This document shows positions 14,241-21,629 of a stretch of DNA of 45,781 bases, in pieces. Numbering within the stretch: the stretch's first letter is position 1; each line of letters opens with the position of its first letter. Both the position numbers and the translations under genes were made by a program. The notes below the pieces were generated by a model that did not search any database, was not told the origin of the DNA, and saw only the letters and a list, made by a program, of their open reading frames with translations. Location: positions 1-45,781 of the forward strand of contig CAZZBK010000028.1 of assembly GCA_964652155.1 (NCBI GenBank). Reading direction: 5' to 3'. This DNA comes from CAZZBK01 sp964652155. Lineage in GTDB: Bacteria > Planctomycetota > Planctomycetia > Pirellulales > PNKZ01.

Positions 14241-15269
14241 TCGCTCACCTCGTCATCGTAGTAGGCCGCGTCGCCAACGGTCACGTTACCATCGTCCATC
14301 GCGGCTATCTCCGCGTCCACGTCGTCGGATAGGTCGATCAACGATTCCATATCAGCCGCCGGAACATTTCGCACAACCGGATCAGGGTCGAACGGTTCAT
14401 CGCTGAACAGGCCCATCTGCTCTGTGTGCATTGTTTCGGCCTTGCGAAGATTCACACAAGCCGCAGCGTAGTATTCGTCCTTCAACTCGCAGCCGTAGAA
14501 TCGTCGGCCGAGCTTCAGCGACTCGTAGCCTTCCGATCCGATTCCGGTGAATGGACTGAACACAATCTCGCCGGGGTTGCTGAACAATCGCACGCATCGG
14601 TTAATCACCCATAATTGGAGCGGGCAGATATGCTTCGTGTCATCCTCGCCACGTCCCTCTCGCACGTTGAGCGTGTCCGTCTCGTCTCCGTGCCATGTAC
14701 ACTCGGCCCATTCAATCCACTGATTACGGCTCACCTGTTGCTTCGCGTCGATCTTAACTTGGTTCTCGCCAGGAGCACGAAACTTGATGAGGTAATCGCC
14801 GAGCGTTCCGCGTTGCTTTGCTCGGTCACTTTCAAGTCCGACGAATTGCAACTCTCTCGACCGCGTGCGAATCGCCTGGGCCTGCGGATTCTTCCGCACA
14901 ATCCAATCGTATTCGTACACGAGGCCAGCACGCTCACCGAGCTTGATAAGCAATCCTCGAAAATCATGCAAGCCGACTTCTCCGCTCCGCTTCAGTCGCG
15001 GGATTTGCATACAATGGACAATCACCGCTCGGCCGGGTTTCAGGATGCGTGCAAACTGCTTGAAGAAAAAAGAGAAGTGCAGCTTCGCCTCGCCTCTAAA
15101 CTCCTCGCTGTTGCCAATGTCGTTCGGAGAAGAAGTGTAAGCATAGACGGACGGAAAATGGCGGCGAGAAAACTGAGAAGTCAATACACTTCTCAGGCAT
15201 CTCGCCCATCCTTTCAATGCAATCGCCGTGGTGAATATCCCACCGCTGATTTGGTTTAAGAACTGACAT
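14237..15269 (-). CDS. Beta-class DNA methyltransferase, split by a frameshift
   Basis: Two frames together make one methyltransferase. From ATG 15269 (GGAG about 8 bases upstream) the first frame gives MSVLKPNQRWDIHHGDCIER and, at about residues 33-38, the catalytic motif FSPPF. At the run TTTT (15155-15158, minus strand) the frame must move +1 to continue as PSVYAYTSSPNDIGN in the 14237 frame. The second part ends with the SAM-binding motif FSPFTGIGSEGYESLKLGRR followed by FYGCELKDEYYAAA. The order catalytic motif then SAM motif is the beta class; SPPF is typical of N4-cytosine or some N6-adenine enzymes. Without the shift a 57-residue stub results. Sequencing error, a real inactivating indel and +1 slippage are all possible. 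The enzyme could protect phage DNA from restriction. Confidence 0.75.
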
Positions 15270-16011
15270 GGAAATCTCCAATAAATTCACGGTTGATGTT
15301 TTCTGAACTATGGACCCAATAATGGCATCGCTCGCAAAGTAAAACCAAGTTGCTCAATTCGGCACGTAACTCCCTTGCTGAAAAAGATACTATGTGATGA
15401 ATGTCAAACGCATATCGCTGTTTTCCAGAGTTCTTTTTGAGGCAACGCTGGCATGTCGCTAAATCTCGCTTCCAAACTGATTTAACGGCAGACTTCCATT
15501 CTGGCGATGAATAAAATGCCTGCCGCTCTGGCGTTACACCGCCCTTCCAGTTTGTTGTTAGAGCACCACGCCTTCCCTTCATGTATGATCCGATTTTTGG
15601 ATCGTATGGAACTCTGCCTTGGGCGATTGCTATCTCCCTAATTTTTTGCTTTGTCGATTCGGAGTGTCGCTTGCCCTTGAATGCCGATGGCTCGCCCTTC
15701 TTTCTCCATGTCGATTCACTGGCAAACCCACGCTTTCGGGTCTCGATTCCAAAATATTTCAACCAACTCCAAACGCTTTTTGAATCACGCCCAACGATTA
15801 ACGCGATTGCCGTGCAATCAATTCTCTCGACAACGTATTTCTGTATCAGCCACTCTTTTGTTACTGGGCGTTTTTGATCGCCCTGCCATTTGCCGTTGCA
15901 TTGGCGAGAACAAAACTTACCGGCATTGCCACGCTTAGGCTTGAAATGATTTCCGCATTGCACGCAGATCGCTTGCCTAGTAGATACGCTTCGCGTAGTA
16001 TTTGAGCACAC
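15256..16011 (-). CDS. HNH homing-type endonuclease with NUMOD3-like motif
   Basis: The start is GTG 16011, with GGAGG 7 bases before it, giving 251 residues. A CxxC...CxxxC finger lies at 16-38 (CVQC, CSRQC). A NUMOD3-like DNA-binding stretch at about 105-127 reads GEPSAFKGKRHSESTKQKI. The HNH core lies at 187-234: Cys187/Cys190, His205-His206, Asn221, Cys226/Cys229/His230. This is the layout of free-standing homing endonucleases. It sits between helicase and methyltransferase genes, is visibly more AT-rich than its neighbours, has its own promoter, and its end overlaps the methyltransferase start by 14 bases. These are signs of insertion by homing. Confidence 0.85.
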   Translation of the reverse strand: MCSNTTRSVSTRQAICVQCGNHFKPKRGNAGKFCSRQCNGKWQGDQKRPVTKEWLIQKYVVERIDCTAIALIVGRDSKSVWSWLKYFGIETRKRGFASESTWRKKGEPSAFKGKRHSESTKQKIREIAIAQGRVPYDPKIGSYMKGRRGALTTNWKGGVTPERQAFYSSPEWKSAVKSVWKRDLATCQRCLKKNSGKQRYAFDIHHIVSFSARELRAELSNLVLLCERCHYWVHSSENINREFIGDFHVSS

Positions 16012-16040
16012 GATTCGACCTCCACTTAGGTTGATTGTGA

Positions 16041-16076
16041 GAGCCGCACGAGTGTTAGTAGCATTCGTCGCGGCTC
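16041..16076. other. Stem-loop in the HNH gene leader
   Basis: The arms GAGCCGCACGA (16041-16051) and TCGTCGCGGCTC (16065-16076) pair over 11 bases with one bulged base and a 13-base loop. It lies just after the predicted promoter start. On the plus strand it is followed by GTTTATTTT and so would resemble a terminator, but no plus-strand gene exists here. On the minus strand it is a 5' leader hairpin. Confidence 0.55.
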
Positions 16077-16080
16077 GTTT

Positions 16081-16110
16081 ATTTTAGCGATCTTGCTTTG
16101 ATTTTGTCTA
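16081..16110 (-). promoter_or_regulatory. Promoter for the HNH endonuclease gene
   Basis: On the minus strand TAGACA (16105-16110) and TAAAAT (16081-16086) are separated by 18 bases, each 5 of 6 to the sigma-70 consensus. The gap 16012-16129 otherwise holds only the leader hairpin and the ribosome site. A private promoter fits a self-contained homing cassette. Confidence 0.5.
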
Positions 16111-16129
16111 GGCTATTTTCAAGTTTCAA

Positions 16130-17623
16130 TCAAGCATGTGTCACCTCTAAAAATTCCCTTGAAAACATCGCCTCTTGTTCTGCTGTATCGGCGGCGATTC
16201 GATCAGCCTTTTTCAGTACGCTCTCGACCATCGGCTCCTCGATCTCCGTAATCGGGATGTGCACGTGAAGCGGCTTGGTTGATCCGACACGATTCGCACG
16301 GGCCACAGCTTGCCAATACTGCTCATATGAATCTTGCAGGCCGCTGAATACCATTCGCGTGGCCTTCTGTAGGTTCAATCCGTAGCCGAGAATCTTCGGT
16401 TTGCTGATGAGCGTTTTCGTTTCGCCGCTTTTGAATCGTGCGATCATTTTCATTCGTTCGTCGTGCTTGGTGTCGCCATCCATGCTCTCGCTGCCGACGA
16501 TAGCCGCGTGGTTCCGATCTTGCTCGTTGTCGTACAGGCACCATGTCAGCGTTGATTCGTCGGGCCACGTGCTTATTAGGCCAGCGATGAACTCCGGCTT
16601 GTTGCTTTCAATCCACTTGCCTTTCCATGTGCCCTTGGCCAACTGACCGAGCTTTCCGCGAGTCTTGATTCCACCGCTTCGCGTCGTCACAAGCTGCCCG
16701 GTCATTTGTTGGGCGAGTCGCTTCTGCTCGGCGGTCAACTCGACCTCGTGAATCTTAACGTGGATAGGTGGGAGCGAGTCCGTGTTATCCTTCCAGCCGT
16801 ACACCGCTGGATTGTCCAGAAAGATCGACCAGTGCGATAACGAACGATAGAACGGTCGCAGGGCGTGCCGTCGCAATTCCCATCGCTCGCCAGTCTGGCC
16901 ACGGTTGACGAAGAATTTTGCCAAAAATGCGTTTTGATTTGGGAACTGGTCGAGGAACACAGCTTGATTGGCAAACTCAATTCGATCGTTAGGGGCAGGC
17001 GTTCCAGTTAGCGACAACTTCCAGTCGAGGCCGACGCCAAGATCAATCGCACCTTGCGAATATGTGCCGTATTGCGATCGCAGGCCGCTCGATTCGTCGA
17101 GGCACAGCACGCCTAGCTCGCCGCGATTGATATCGTTGCGAAACGCTTCGTAATTCGTAATCCCGATTTTACCGCCACACGTTGCGAGCCACTCATTAAG
17201 TTTGCCGCTCGGCACGTACTCGATATTGAGTGTGTCACCGTACCATCGCTGGCATTCGTCGATCGTCTGCTGAATGACCATCAGCGGCGACACGATTAAC
17301 GATCCTCGCTTCGGTCCAACCGCCTGCGATGCGTGCTTGATGTACTCGAACATCATGATCGTTTTGCCGAGCCCGCATCGTGCGAAGATTCCGAACTTCC
17401 GCCGACGTATCGCAAGACCAGCAACACCCGATTGGTAATCGAAGCAGAACGGCGATGGGTCGTACTTTAATCCGCTCGACCGCTTCGGATTCGCACCGAT
17501 CAGATGAGCGTACTCGTACGGAAACTCGACCTGTCGGCCAGTCACTCGATACTGCGGCAGCGACTTGAGCCGCACGAATTGCCGATAATCGTCGACGCTG
17601 TTCGGATTCAGAATGACTTTCAT
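16130..17623 (-). CDS. SF2 (SNF2/DEAD-like) helicase
   Basis: The 497 residues carry the superfamily 2 motifs. Walker A is ARCGLGKT at about 82-89, motif II is CLDESSG, motif III-like is SLTGTPAPN, and motif VI-like is YWQAVARANRVGS. It uses ATP to move on or remodel DNA. ATG 17623 overlaps the upstream stop (ATGA). Similar phage helicases often sit beside methyltransferase and replication genes, as here. A role in replication, recombination or anti-restriction is possible; motifs alone do not decide. Confidence 0.85.
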   Translation of the reverse strand: MKVILNPNSVDDYRQFVRLKSLPQYRVTGRQVEFPYEYAHLIGANPKRSSGLKYDPSPFCFDYQSGVAGLAIRRRKFGIFARCGLGKTIMMFEYIKHASQAVGPKRGSLIVSPLMVIQQTIDECQRWYGDTLNIEYVPSGKLNEWLATCGGKIGITNYEAFRNDINRGELGVLCLDESSGLRSQYGTYSQGAIDLGVGLDWKLSLTGTPAPNDRIEFANQAVFLDQFPNQNAFLAKFFVNRGQTGERWELRRHALRPFYRSLSHWSIFLDNPAVYGWKDNTDSLPPIHVKIHEVELTAEQKRLAQQMTGQLVTTRSGGIKTRGKLGQLAKGTWKGKWIESNKPEFIAGLISTWPDESTLTWCLYDNEQDRNHAAIVGSESMDGDTKHDERMKMIARFKSGETKTLISKPKILGYGLNLQKATRMVFSGLQDSYEQYWQAVARANRVGSTKPLHVHIPITEIEEPMVESVLKKADRIAADTAEQEAMFSREFLEVTHA

Positions 17624-18057
17624 GCTTTGCTCGCTTTCATCTTCCCGGCCTTGCGAAGCGTGACGATCCGATTCCGCAACCAGTTTAGGCTCAGCATTTC
17701 AACATCGCTGAGCGGTGGCATGGCCTCGCGAACCATGTCTAGTTCGTGCTCCGTTGGTGCGTCCGTGTGGACGATCTTGTCGCACACCGCAGAGTAGGCG
17801 TGTTCGATACTTCCATTAAGTTGTCTCTGGTGCGGAAACCATGCCGAGTCGGAGCGAACCGAAACTGGTATGCCTGTAACTCGCGAGAACTCTTGGACAT
17901 CGGATGCCGTCATGAAGTTGATCGAAATAGTATATTGTGGCGAGCAGTCTTCCATCGAGAACTCTGGCATTCCCCACCACAACTCTCGCCAGCCTGGCTC
18001 GATCTCGAAAAGCGTACTCTGACTATTAATCCTTGATTTGCGTTGCAGTTCTTTCAT
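17620..18057 (-). CDS. Conserved phage protein with WGMPEF motif
   Basis: The start is ATG 18057 with AGGA 8-9 bases before it; ATG 18066 in the same frame has no spacer from the AGG. The 145 residues include EPGWRELWWGMPEF, then CSPQYTISINF, and RSDSAWFP. I recall this combination (W..MPEF, P...I.V.F, S.W(F/Y)P) from small phage and prophage proteins often found near ParB-like, methylase or helicase genes, with no firm function. The C-terminal part is helical and basic (LNWLRNRIVTLRKAGKMKAS). Confidence 0.65.
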   Translation of the reverse strand: MKELQRKSRINSQSTLFEIEPGWRELWWGMPEFSMEDCSPQYTISINFMTASDVQEFSRVTGIPVSVRSDSAWFPHQRQLNGSIEHAYSAVCDKIVHTDAPTEHELDMVREAMPPLSDVEMLSLNWLRNRIVTLRKAGKMKASKA

Positions 18058-18067
18058 TGTATTCATC

Positions 18068-18727
18068 CTAATCGAATTGCTGCGTGAAGTCAGTGCCGCG
18101 TGATTGCTCCATTGCCCACTCAATTACGATTGCCCGTCGCTCTTGGTAGTTCGCCTTAACCCACTCGTAGCTCGTGGCGTCGATCATGCCGTCACGCCAT
18201 TGCCGCAGTAACACTCGCCGCTTCTCGCCGCTCTGCTGTTCGCTCCGCACTCGGCCTTTGTCGCATCGGTCGCATGCATAGACGCACTCATAGATCGTGC
18301 CACTCTCGTGAAACAGCGTCGTGTTTTCCACCGCTTCATCGAGTGTCTTTGGCATGACGCCAAACCTTACGCCCTCGTCTCGGCATGTCTCGCATCGCGG
18401 CTTCCACGCTGGCCGATACCGCTCACTCGCGGCCGAGTCCATGCGGCGAGATCGCTCAACACGGCAGAGCGAAGCAATTGCCGCTGGCCATGTGTCGAAA
18501 CTCTCGGGCCCTGCCGCGAGCCCTGAGTGAATCCGGTCGCTCGCTTGGATTGCGTCGTTAATGTTGCACAGTGAAAGCACGTTAAACCAGCCATCGGTAA
18601 TTGCTTGCTGCGTCGGCGTGAATGGTCCACCGCGCTCAGTCGTCGGGTACTTTTGCAGCCACGAGCCAACAGCTGGGAACCGCGTAACGTGGTGGTTCAG
18701 CCACCGGCGAAACTCACTTTTGTTCAT
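18068..18727 (-). CDS. Zinc-finger protein, possible helicase loader
   Basis: The 219 residues begin MNKSEFRRWLNHHVTRFPAV, a helical start resembling N-termini of phage helicase loaders (G39P/gp59-type), which is a weak likeness. Residues about 110-160 hold two CxxC pairs (CETCRDEG and ACDRCDKG) about 40 apart. The C-terminus is helical. The gene overlaps the initiator gene by 14 bases and precedes the helicase module, so a loading or initiation role is a fair inference. Confidence 0.6.
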   Translation of the reverse strand: MNKSEFRRWLNHHVTRFPAVGSWLQKYPTTERGGPFTPTQQAITDGWFNVLSLCNINDAIQASDRIHSGLAAGPESFDTWPAAIASLCRVERSRRMDSAASERYRPAWKPRCETCRDEGVRFGVMPKTLDEAVENTTLFHESGTIYECVYACDRCDKGRVRSEQQSGEKRRVLLRQWRDGMIDATSYEWVKANYQERRAIVIEWAMEQSRGTDFTQQFD

Positions 18728-19502
18728 CGGTGTCGTCCTCGAAGTGATCCCACACGGCTTGCGATATGCCGCCCTTCACTCCACCGCGGTGGCCGGTTCC
18801 GCCGGGGTCAAACAAGCCTGACCACCCTGCCTCGATGCTCCGGCCTATCGCCTCGACCGCCTTGTCTGGCCCGAGTCCTTCGAGCATCTTCAACTGCTTG
18901 GCTATCGTAGGGGCGGTCAGCTTCTTACGGATCCCCGTCCGGTACTGCTGCCATTCTGTCCAGGCTGATTCAAATTCCACCGTCTGCAAAACAACAGGGA
19001 GCGGAGCGACCGTGTCTTGTTTGGCTCCGCATTGGGTCTTGGGTTTGGTTATAGGTTTGGTTTGGTTATAGGTTTGGTCCCGCGAGGCATCGCCTTCTAT
19101 GGAGCCTTCCTGTATTGGTTCCTGTACAGCATCCAGGAGACTTCCTGTATGGCATCCAGGAGAACTAACCGCCCGCAGGAAGGGTAGTCCAACCTTGGCC
19201 ATTTTGTTTTTCCACCACTGTTCCGAATGTTCGTCCAGGTCATGAATCACGTACCTCCATCGGCTGCACCGATCCAGCCATCCAGCGTCGGCTAATGCCG
19301 CGACAAACTCGACCGGGTCGCCGGGCCATTCGCAAGCTACAGCAATAGCCCCGTCTGGCCATTTCCCGATATTTCCCTGAGGTGCGGCGTTAGCCGTCCA
19401 GTCAAGCAGTGTCGTCACAATTCCAATCGCGTGAACTCTGGTAATTCCCAGTCTTGATGCAAGGTCCAGCATTTTTGGGTGGCGTAATGCTTCGCGTTTC
19501 AT
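18714..19502 (-). CDS. Replication initiator-like protein (winged-helix N-terminus)
   Basis: The start at ATG 19502 overlaps the upstream stop (ATGA), giving 262 residues. The N-terminus MKREALRHPKMLDLASRLGI, followed by VHAIGIVTTLLDW and the segment FVAALADAGWLDR, has the pattern of phage replisome-organiser / DnaD-like winged helices. The middle (about 125-165) is a low-complexity linker coded by direct DNA repeats, and the C-terminal third is helical (SAWTEWQQYRTGIRKKLTAP). An initiator gene with iterons inside it is the lambda O arrangement. Confidence 0.65.
   Translation of the reverse strand: MKREALRHPKMLDLASRLGITRVHAIGIVTTLLDWTANAAPQGNIGKWPDGAIAVACEWPGDPVEFVAALADAGWLDRCSRWRYVIHDLDEHSEQWWKNKMAKVGLPFLRAVSSPGCHTGSLLDAVQEPIQEGSIEGDASRDQTYNQTKPITKPKTQCGAKQDTVAPLPVVLQTVEFESAWTEWQQYRTGIRKKLTAPTIAKQLKMLEGLGPDKAVEAIGRSIEAGWSGLFDPGGTGHRGGVKGGISQAVWDHFEDDTDEQK
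19042..19163. repeat. Iterons inside the initiator gene, candidate replication origin
   Basis: Two repeat families lie side by side. GGTTTGGTTATA occurs at 19042-19053 and 19059-19070, with further GGTTTGG at 19054 and 19071. TTCCTGTA occurs at 19107, 19119 and 19142, and GCATCCAGGAGA at 19129 and 19152, making a 23-base direct repeat with 2 mismatches. The repeats code the protein's linker, where sequence is least constrained. Iterons in the initiator gene mark the origin in lambdoid phages; the origin call here is by analogy. Confidence 0.5.
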
Positions 19503-20062
19503 TGTGCTCGCTCCCGAATCTTCACCCAACATATTCCACAGAGATACTTGAACGCTCTCGCGGATGAATGCGGGCACTTAGAGACGGCTAGCTCTATCGC
19601 ATCGGAGATTTCAAATTCAGTGAGACTTCCGAGGAATGTTCTAATTGATATAGAATCCCTCTCGTTAAATATAAATTTTCCACGCTCTGTTTCATTCAAT
19701 GCAAACAGATTAAAAAACTTAACTCCTAACCGATAGACAGATTCATCAATGTAGTTTCGCTCATCAGCTAAAGCCTTTTGGTAGGCCTTTAACTGCTCGA
19801 CTTTCTCGCGAGAAATACGGGCTTTTTCCGCAACATCCGGCATTATAGACGGGTCCAGTGATCCGTCGGATTTACCACGATTACAATCAAAGCACGATGC
19901 AACAAGATTCGACTCGGAATCGTTTCCGCCATTCGATACCGCAATCACGTGATCTAATTCAAGCACGACGACCGGAGGCTTTCGGCCACAATAAACACAT
20001 GTAAATTGATCTCGCTTGAATATCTTAAAACGCTTCGCCTTGCTGATGCCTTTTCGTTTCAT
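19499..20062 (-). CDS. HNH endonuclease domain protein
   Basis: The start is ATG 20062 (MKRKGISKAKRFKIFKRDQF); the longer open frame to 20506 runs through repeats and a hairpin and is rejected. The HNH core lies at about 20-60: CVYCGRKPP, then LELDHVIAVSNGG, ESNLVASCFDCNRGKSD. The C-terminal 110 residues are helical (SIRTFLGSLTEFEISDAIEL), so it is more than a bare HNH. The gene is AT-rich compared with neighbours, suggesting acquisition. It is coupled to the initiator gene (ATGA). It could be a homing nuclease or a replication-linked nuclease. Confidence 0.75.
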   Translation of the reverse strand: MKRKGISKAKRFKIFKRDQFTCVYCGRKPPVVVLELDHVIAVSNGGNDSESNLVASCFDCNRGKSDGSLDPSIMPDVAEKARISREKVEQLKAYQKALADERNYIDESVYRLGVKFFNLFALNETERGKFIFNERDSISIRTFLGSLTEFEISDAIELAVSKCPHSSARAFKYLCGICWVKIRERAQ

Positions 20063-20084
20063 CGCGTCGAGTCCGTTCAATAAA

Positions 20085-20148
20085 CGCCGACGTGCGGGTG
20101 TAACAAGCACCGAGGCCAGAAAGGCCAGGAAACTTCCGCACGTCGGCG
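20085..20148 (-). terminator. Strong hairpin before the HNH gene
   Basis: The arms CGCCGACGTGCGG (20085-20097) and CCGCACGTCGGCG (20136-20148) are perfect 13-base complements. The 38-base loop holds a second small stem (GGCC-AGAAA-GGCC). On the minus strand the hairpin is followed by TTTATTGAAC, so it could end transcription from the early operon before the HNH gene. A leader structure controlling HNH expression is the alternative. Confidence 0.55.
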
Positions 20149-20236
20149 ATGATCGGTAATTTCGAGCAGTACTTGTTACGCCTATCAACCTACGACACAA
20201 TCTCGCTTTTCGCAATAGGAACTTCCGGTCACGTAA

Positions 20237-20308
20237 CAAAACCTTGACTTGACTTGACAAGACTAGACTTGACAGGACATGACCCGACTCGACCAGACAT
20301 GACGAGAC
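20237..20308. repeat. NNGAC pentamer array 1 with core
   Basis: After a short form of the core (AAAACC), 13 tandem pentamers of the form NNGAC run from 20244 to 20308: TTGAC three times, then AAGAC, TAGAC, TTGAC, AGGAC, ATGAC, CCGAC, TCGAC, CAGAC, ATGAC, GAGAC. They end in GCG. GAC is constant and the first two bases vary. The array fills the space between the 20313-20795 stop and the hairpin. See the finding on these arrays. Confidence 0.9.
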
Positions 20309-20312
20309 GCGC

Positions 20313-20795
20313 TTATCTGAACGCCTCCAATGTCTTTTGCAGCGGCAGTTGATGCCCACTCTGTTCAACTGCCAACGCCAGCGTCTTAGTTGCCTTGTGC
20401 GAGGCAAACGCCGCGATGGCCCCAAGCTGCGAGACATGCACGTTAAACGATTGCACCTCAGCGGGCTTGAGTTGCGATAGGTCCACCGTTCCAGCCTTGC
20501 GGACAAGCCGCTTGGTCTTGCGATGGATAAGCTCTGTCCCGTGTGCGACTACGCCAATCTTCTCCGCGTCGTTGAGCCGCTTCAGCCCGACACCTGACAC
20601 GGCCGCGAAGATGATGCCGTAATCACGCTCGACGATGCGACGTGCAGACACGACCTTATGCTGTGCCTTTCGCCACACGTCCTGTCCGCACGTTTCGTTC
20701 ATCTGCTGGTGAGTGTAAACGTCACCAACGGCAACCGCTGCCAGTTGCTTGACGAGCAATTGCACTTCGATAGATAGTTCTGGAATCGACTTCAT
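20313..20795 (-). CDS. Conserved phage early protein, winged-helix-like
   Basis: The start at ATG 20795 has AAGGAG 9 bases upstream, giving 160 residues. The segment TCGQDVWRKAQHKVVSARRI, then VERDYGIIFAAVSGVGLKRL and NDAEKIG, recalls a small phage early protein with a winged-helix-like domain seen near RecT-type genes; the family has no clear name to me. The C-terminal half is basic and helical. It is flanked by NNGAC arrays on both sides, so it is a candidate for the protein that binds them (inference). Confidence 0.6.
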   Translation of the reverse strand: MKSIPELSIEVQLLVKQLAAVAVGDVYTHQQMNETCGQDVWRKAQHKVVSARRIVERDYGIIFAAVSGVGLKRLNDAEKIGVVAHGTELIHRKTKRLVRKAGTVDLSQLKPAEVQSFNVHVSQLGAIAAFASHKATKTLALAVEQSGHQLPLQKTLEAFR

Positions 20796-20803
20796 TTGTA
20801 AAA

Positions 20804-20857
20804 CTCCTTGCCTTGCGTTGTGTTGACTCGACCCGACATGACACGACATGACCTGAC
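20804..20857. repeat. NNGAC pentamer array 2 with core
   Basis: The core (CCTTGCCTTGCGTTG) is followed by seven exact pentamers at 20823-20857: TTGAC, TCGAC, CCGAC, ATGAC, ACGAC, ATGAC, CTGAC, then GCGCC. On the minus strand the core sits just before the ribosome site of the 20313-20795 gene and partly forms it (AAGGCAAGGAG). Confidence 0.9.
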
Positions 20858-20884
20858 GCGCCGCGTTTTCTTGGTGTACGTTAA

Positions 20885-20943
20885 AACCTTGCCTTGCGTT
20901 GACTTGCCGTGACGCGACTAGACCTAACTAGCCCGGACCCGCC
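20885..20943. repeat. NNGAC pentamer array 3 with core
   Basis: The core AACCTTGCCTTGCG is exact and is followed by nine pentamers at 20899-20943, five of them NNGAC (TTGAC, GTGAC, GCGAC, TAGAC, CGGAC). The others are one base off (TTGCC, CTAAC, TAGCC, CCGCC). With array 2 it fills the 157-base gap 20796-20952. Confidence 0.75.
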
Positions 20944-20952
20944 CGGCGTCGA

Positions 20953-21531
20953 TTAGCTCCACTTGATCGAATCGACCACAAAACGCCCGTAATACCCGCC
21001 ATTTTTCGGGCGGAAGCGGCCGAGGCCGATGAACTTTCCGGCCGTTTCAATGTGCGTTGTAAACACTTCGTCGGTAATCATGTCGTTGACCACGATAAAC
21101 TCGATGACGACTTGCCATCCCTCGCGAATGACCGGAAAACATTTGTCAACACGCGAGCCGCCGCCACGCTTTCCATCGCTCGGCACGAACAACCATTCGC
21201 CATCAACCTCGGCCGCAATAACCGGCTTGCCTTTCGCGTCGAGAATGGTTGACGGTTGCAGAACCATAATGCCGCTATCAATAATCCCGCCGTAGGTCTT
21301 TTGCCCCTTGCCAGGAACACGCATCGAGAGAAACTTAGCCGCGTCGCTCAGACAGTTTTTGAACGCCATTGGCGGAATGATTACAGCCCCACTAGCGTCC
21401 GTGTGCATCCTCTCACGCCATACCCGCTCCTCGTGCTTGCGGAAGTCCTCTTGCTGTTTTCGCTCGCTCTGAATCTTTCGACCCTGCGAGTACGTTGAGA
21501 CGCCTGACAATTTGACCGTTGCAGTTTTCAT
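20953..21531 (-). CDS. Conserved phage protein with RAMP-like glycine loop
   Basis: The 192 residues start at ATG 21531 with GGAGGAG about 8 bases upstream. Recognisable segments are IPPMAFKNCLSDAAKFLS near 52, WLFVPSDGKRGGG near 113, and the C-terminal FIGLGRFRPKNGGYYGRF. This protein recurs next to recombination genes in other phages with unknown function. The last segment matches the glycine-rich loop of RAMP (Cas7/Cas5-type) RNA-binding folds, suggesting a single-strand nucleic acid binding role. That is an inference from a motif. Confidence 0.65.
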   Translation of the reverse strand: MKTATVKLSGVSTYSQGRKIQSERKQQEDFRKHEERVWRERMHTDASGAVIIPPMAFKNCLSDAAKFLSMRVPGKGQKTYGGIIDSGIMVLQPSTILDAKGKPVIAAEVDGEWLFVPSDGKRGGGSRVDKCFPVIREGWQVVIEFIVVNDMITDEVFTTHIETAGKFIGLGRFRPKNGGYYGRFVVDSIKWS

Positions 21532-21553
21532 CGAACACTCCTCCGTTAAAGAA

Positions 21554-21609
21554 AAAACCTTGCCTTGCGTTGACTTGACAAGACTCGACCGGACTCGACT
21601 CGACTAGAC
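21554..21609. repeat. NNGAC pentamer array 4 with core
   Basis: The core AACCTTGCCTTGCG is identical to array 3 and is followed by eight exact pentamers at 21570-21609: TTGAC, TTGAC, AAGAC, TCGAC, CGGAC, TCGAC, TCGAC, TAGAC, then AGGAA and TCGCCC. On the minus strand the core lies 20-40 bases before the ATG of the RAMP-like gene. Confidence 0.9.
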
Positions 21610-21629
21610 AGGAATCGCCCGGCTTCATC

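Noticed and set aside
15256..16129. Group I intron around the HNH gene
   Set aside because: The non-coding flank is only about 118 bases and the host genes on either side are separate, so it is better read as a free-standing endonuclease.
20063..20506. N-terminal extension of the HNH protein at 19499-20062
   Set aside because: The extension is Arg-rich and reads through the end of the upstream gene, the pentamer array and the hairpin.
20237..21609. NNGAC arrays as a CRISPR array
   Set aside because: Units are only 5 bases with no spacers of equal length, and no cas genes are present.
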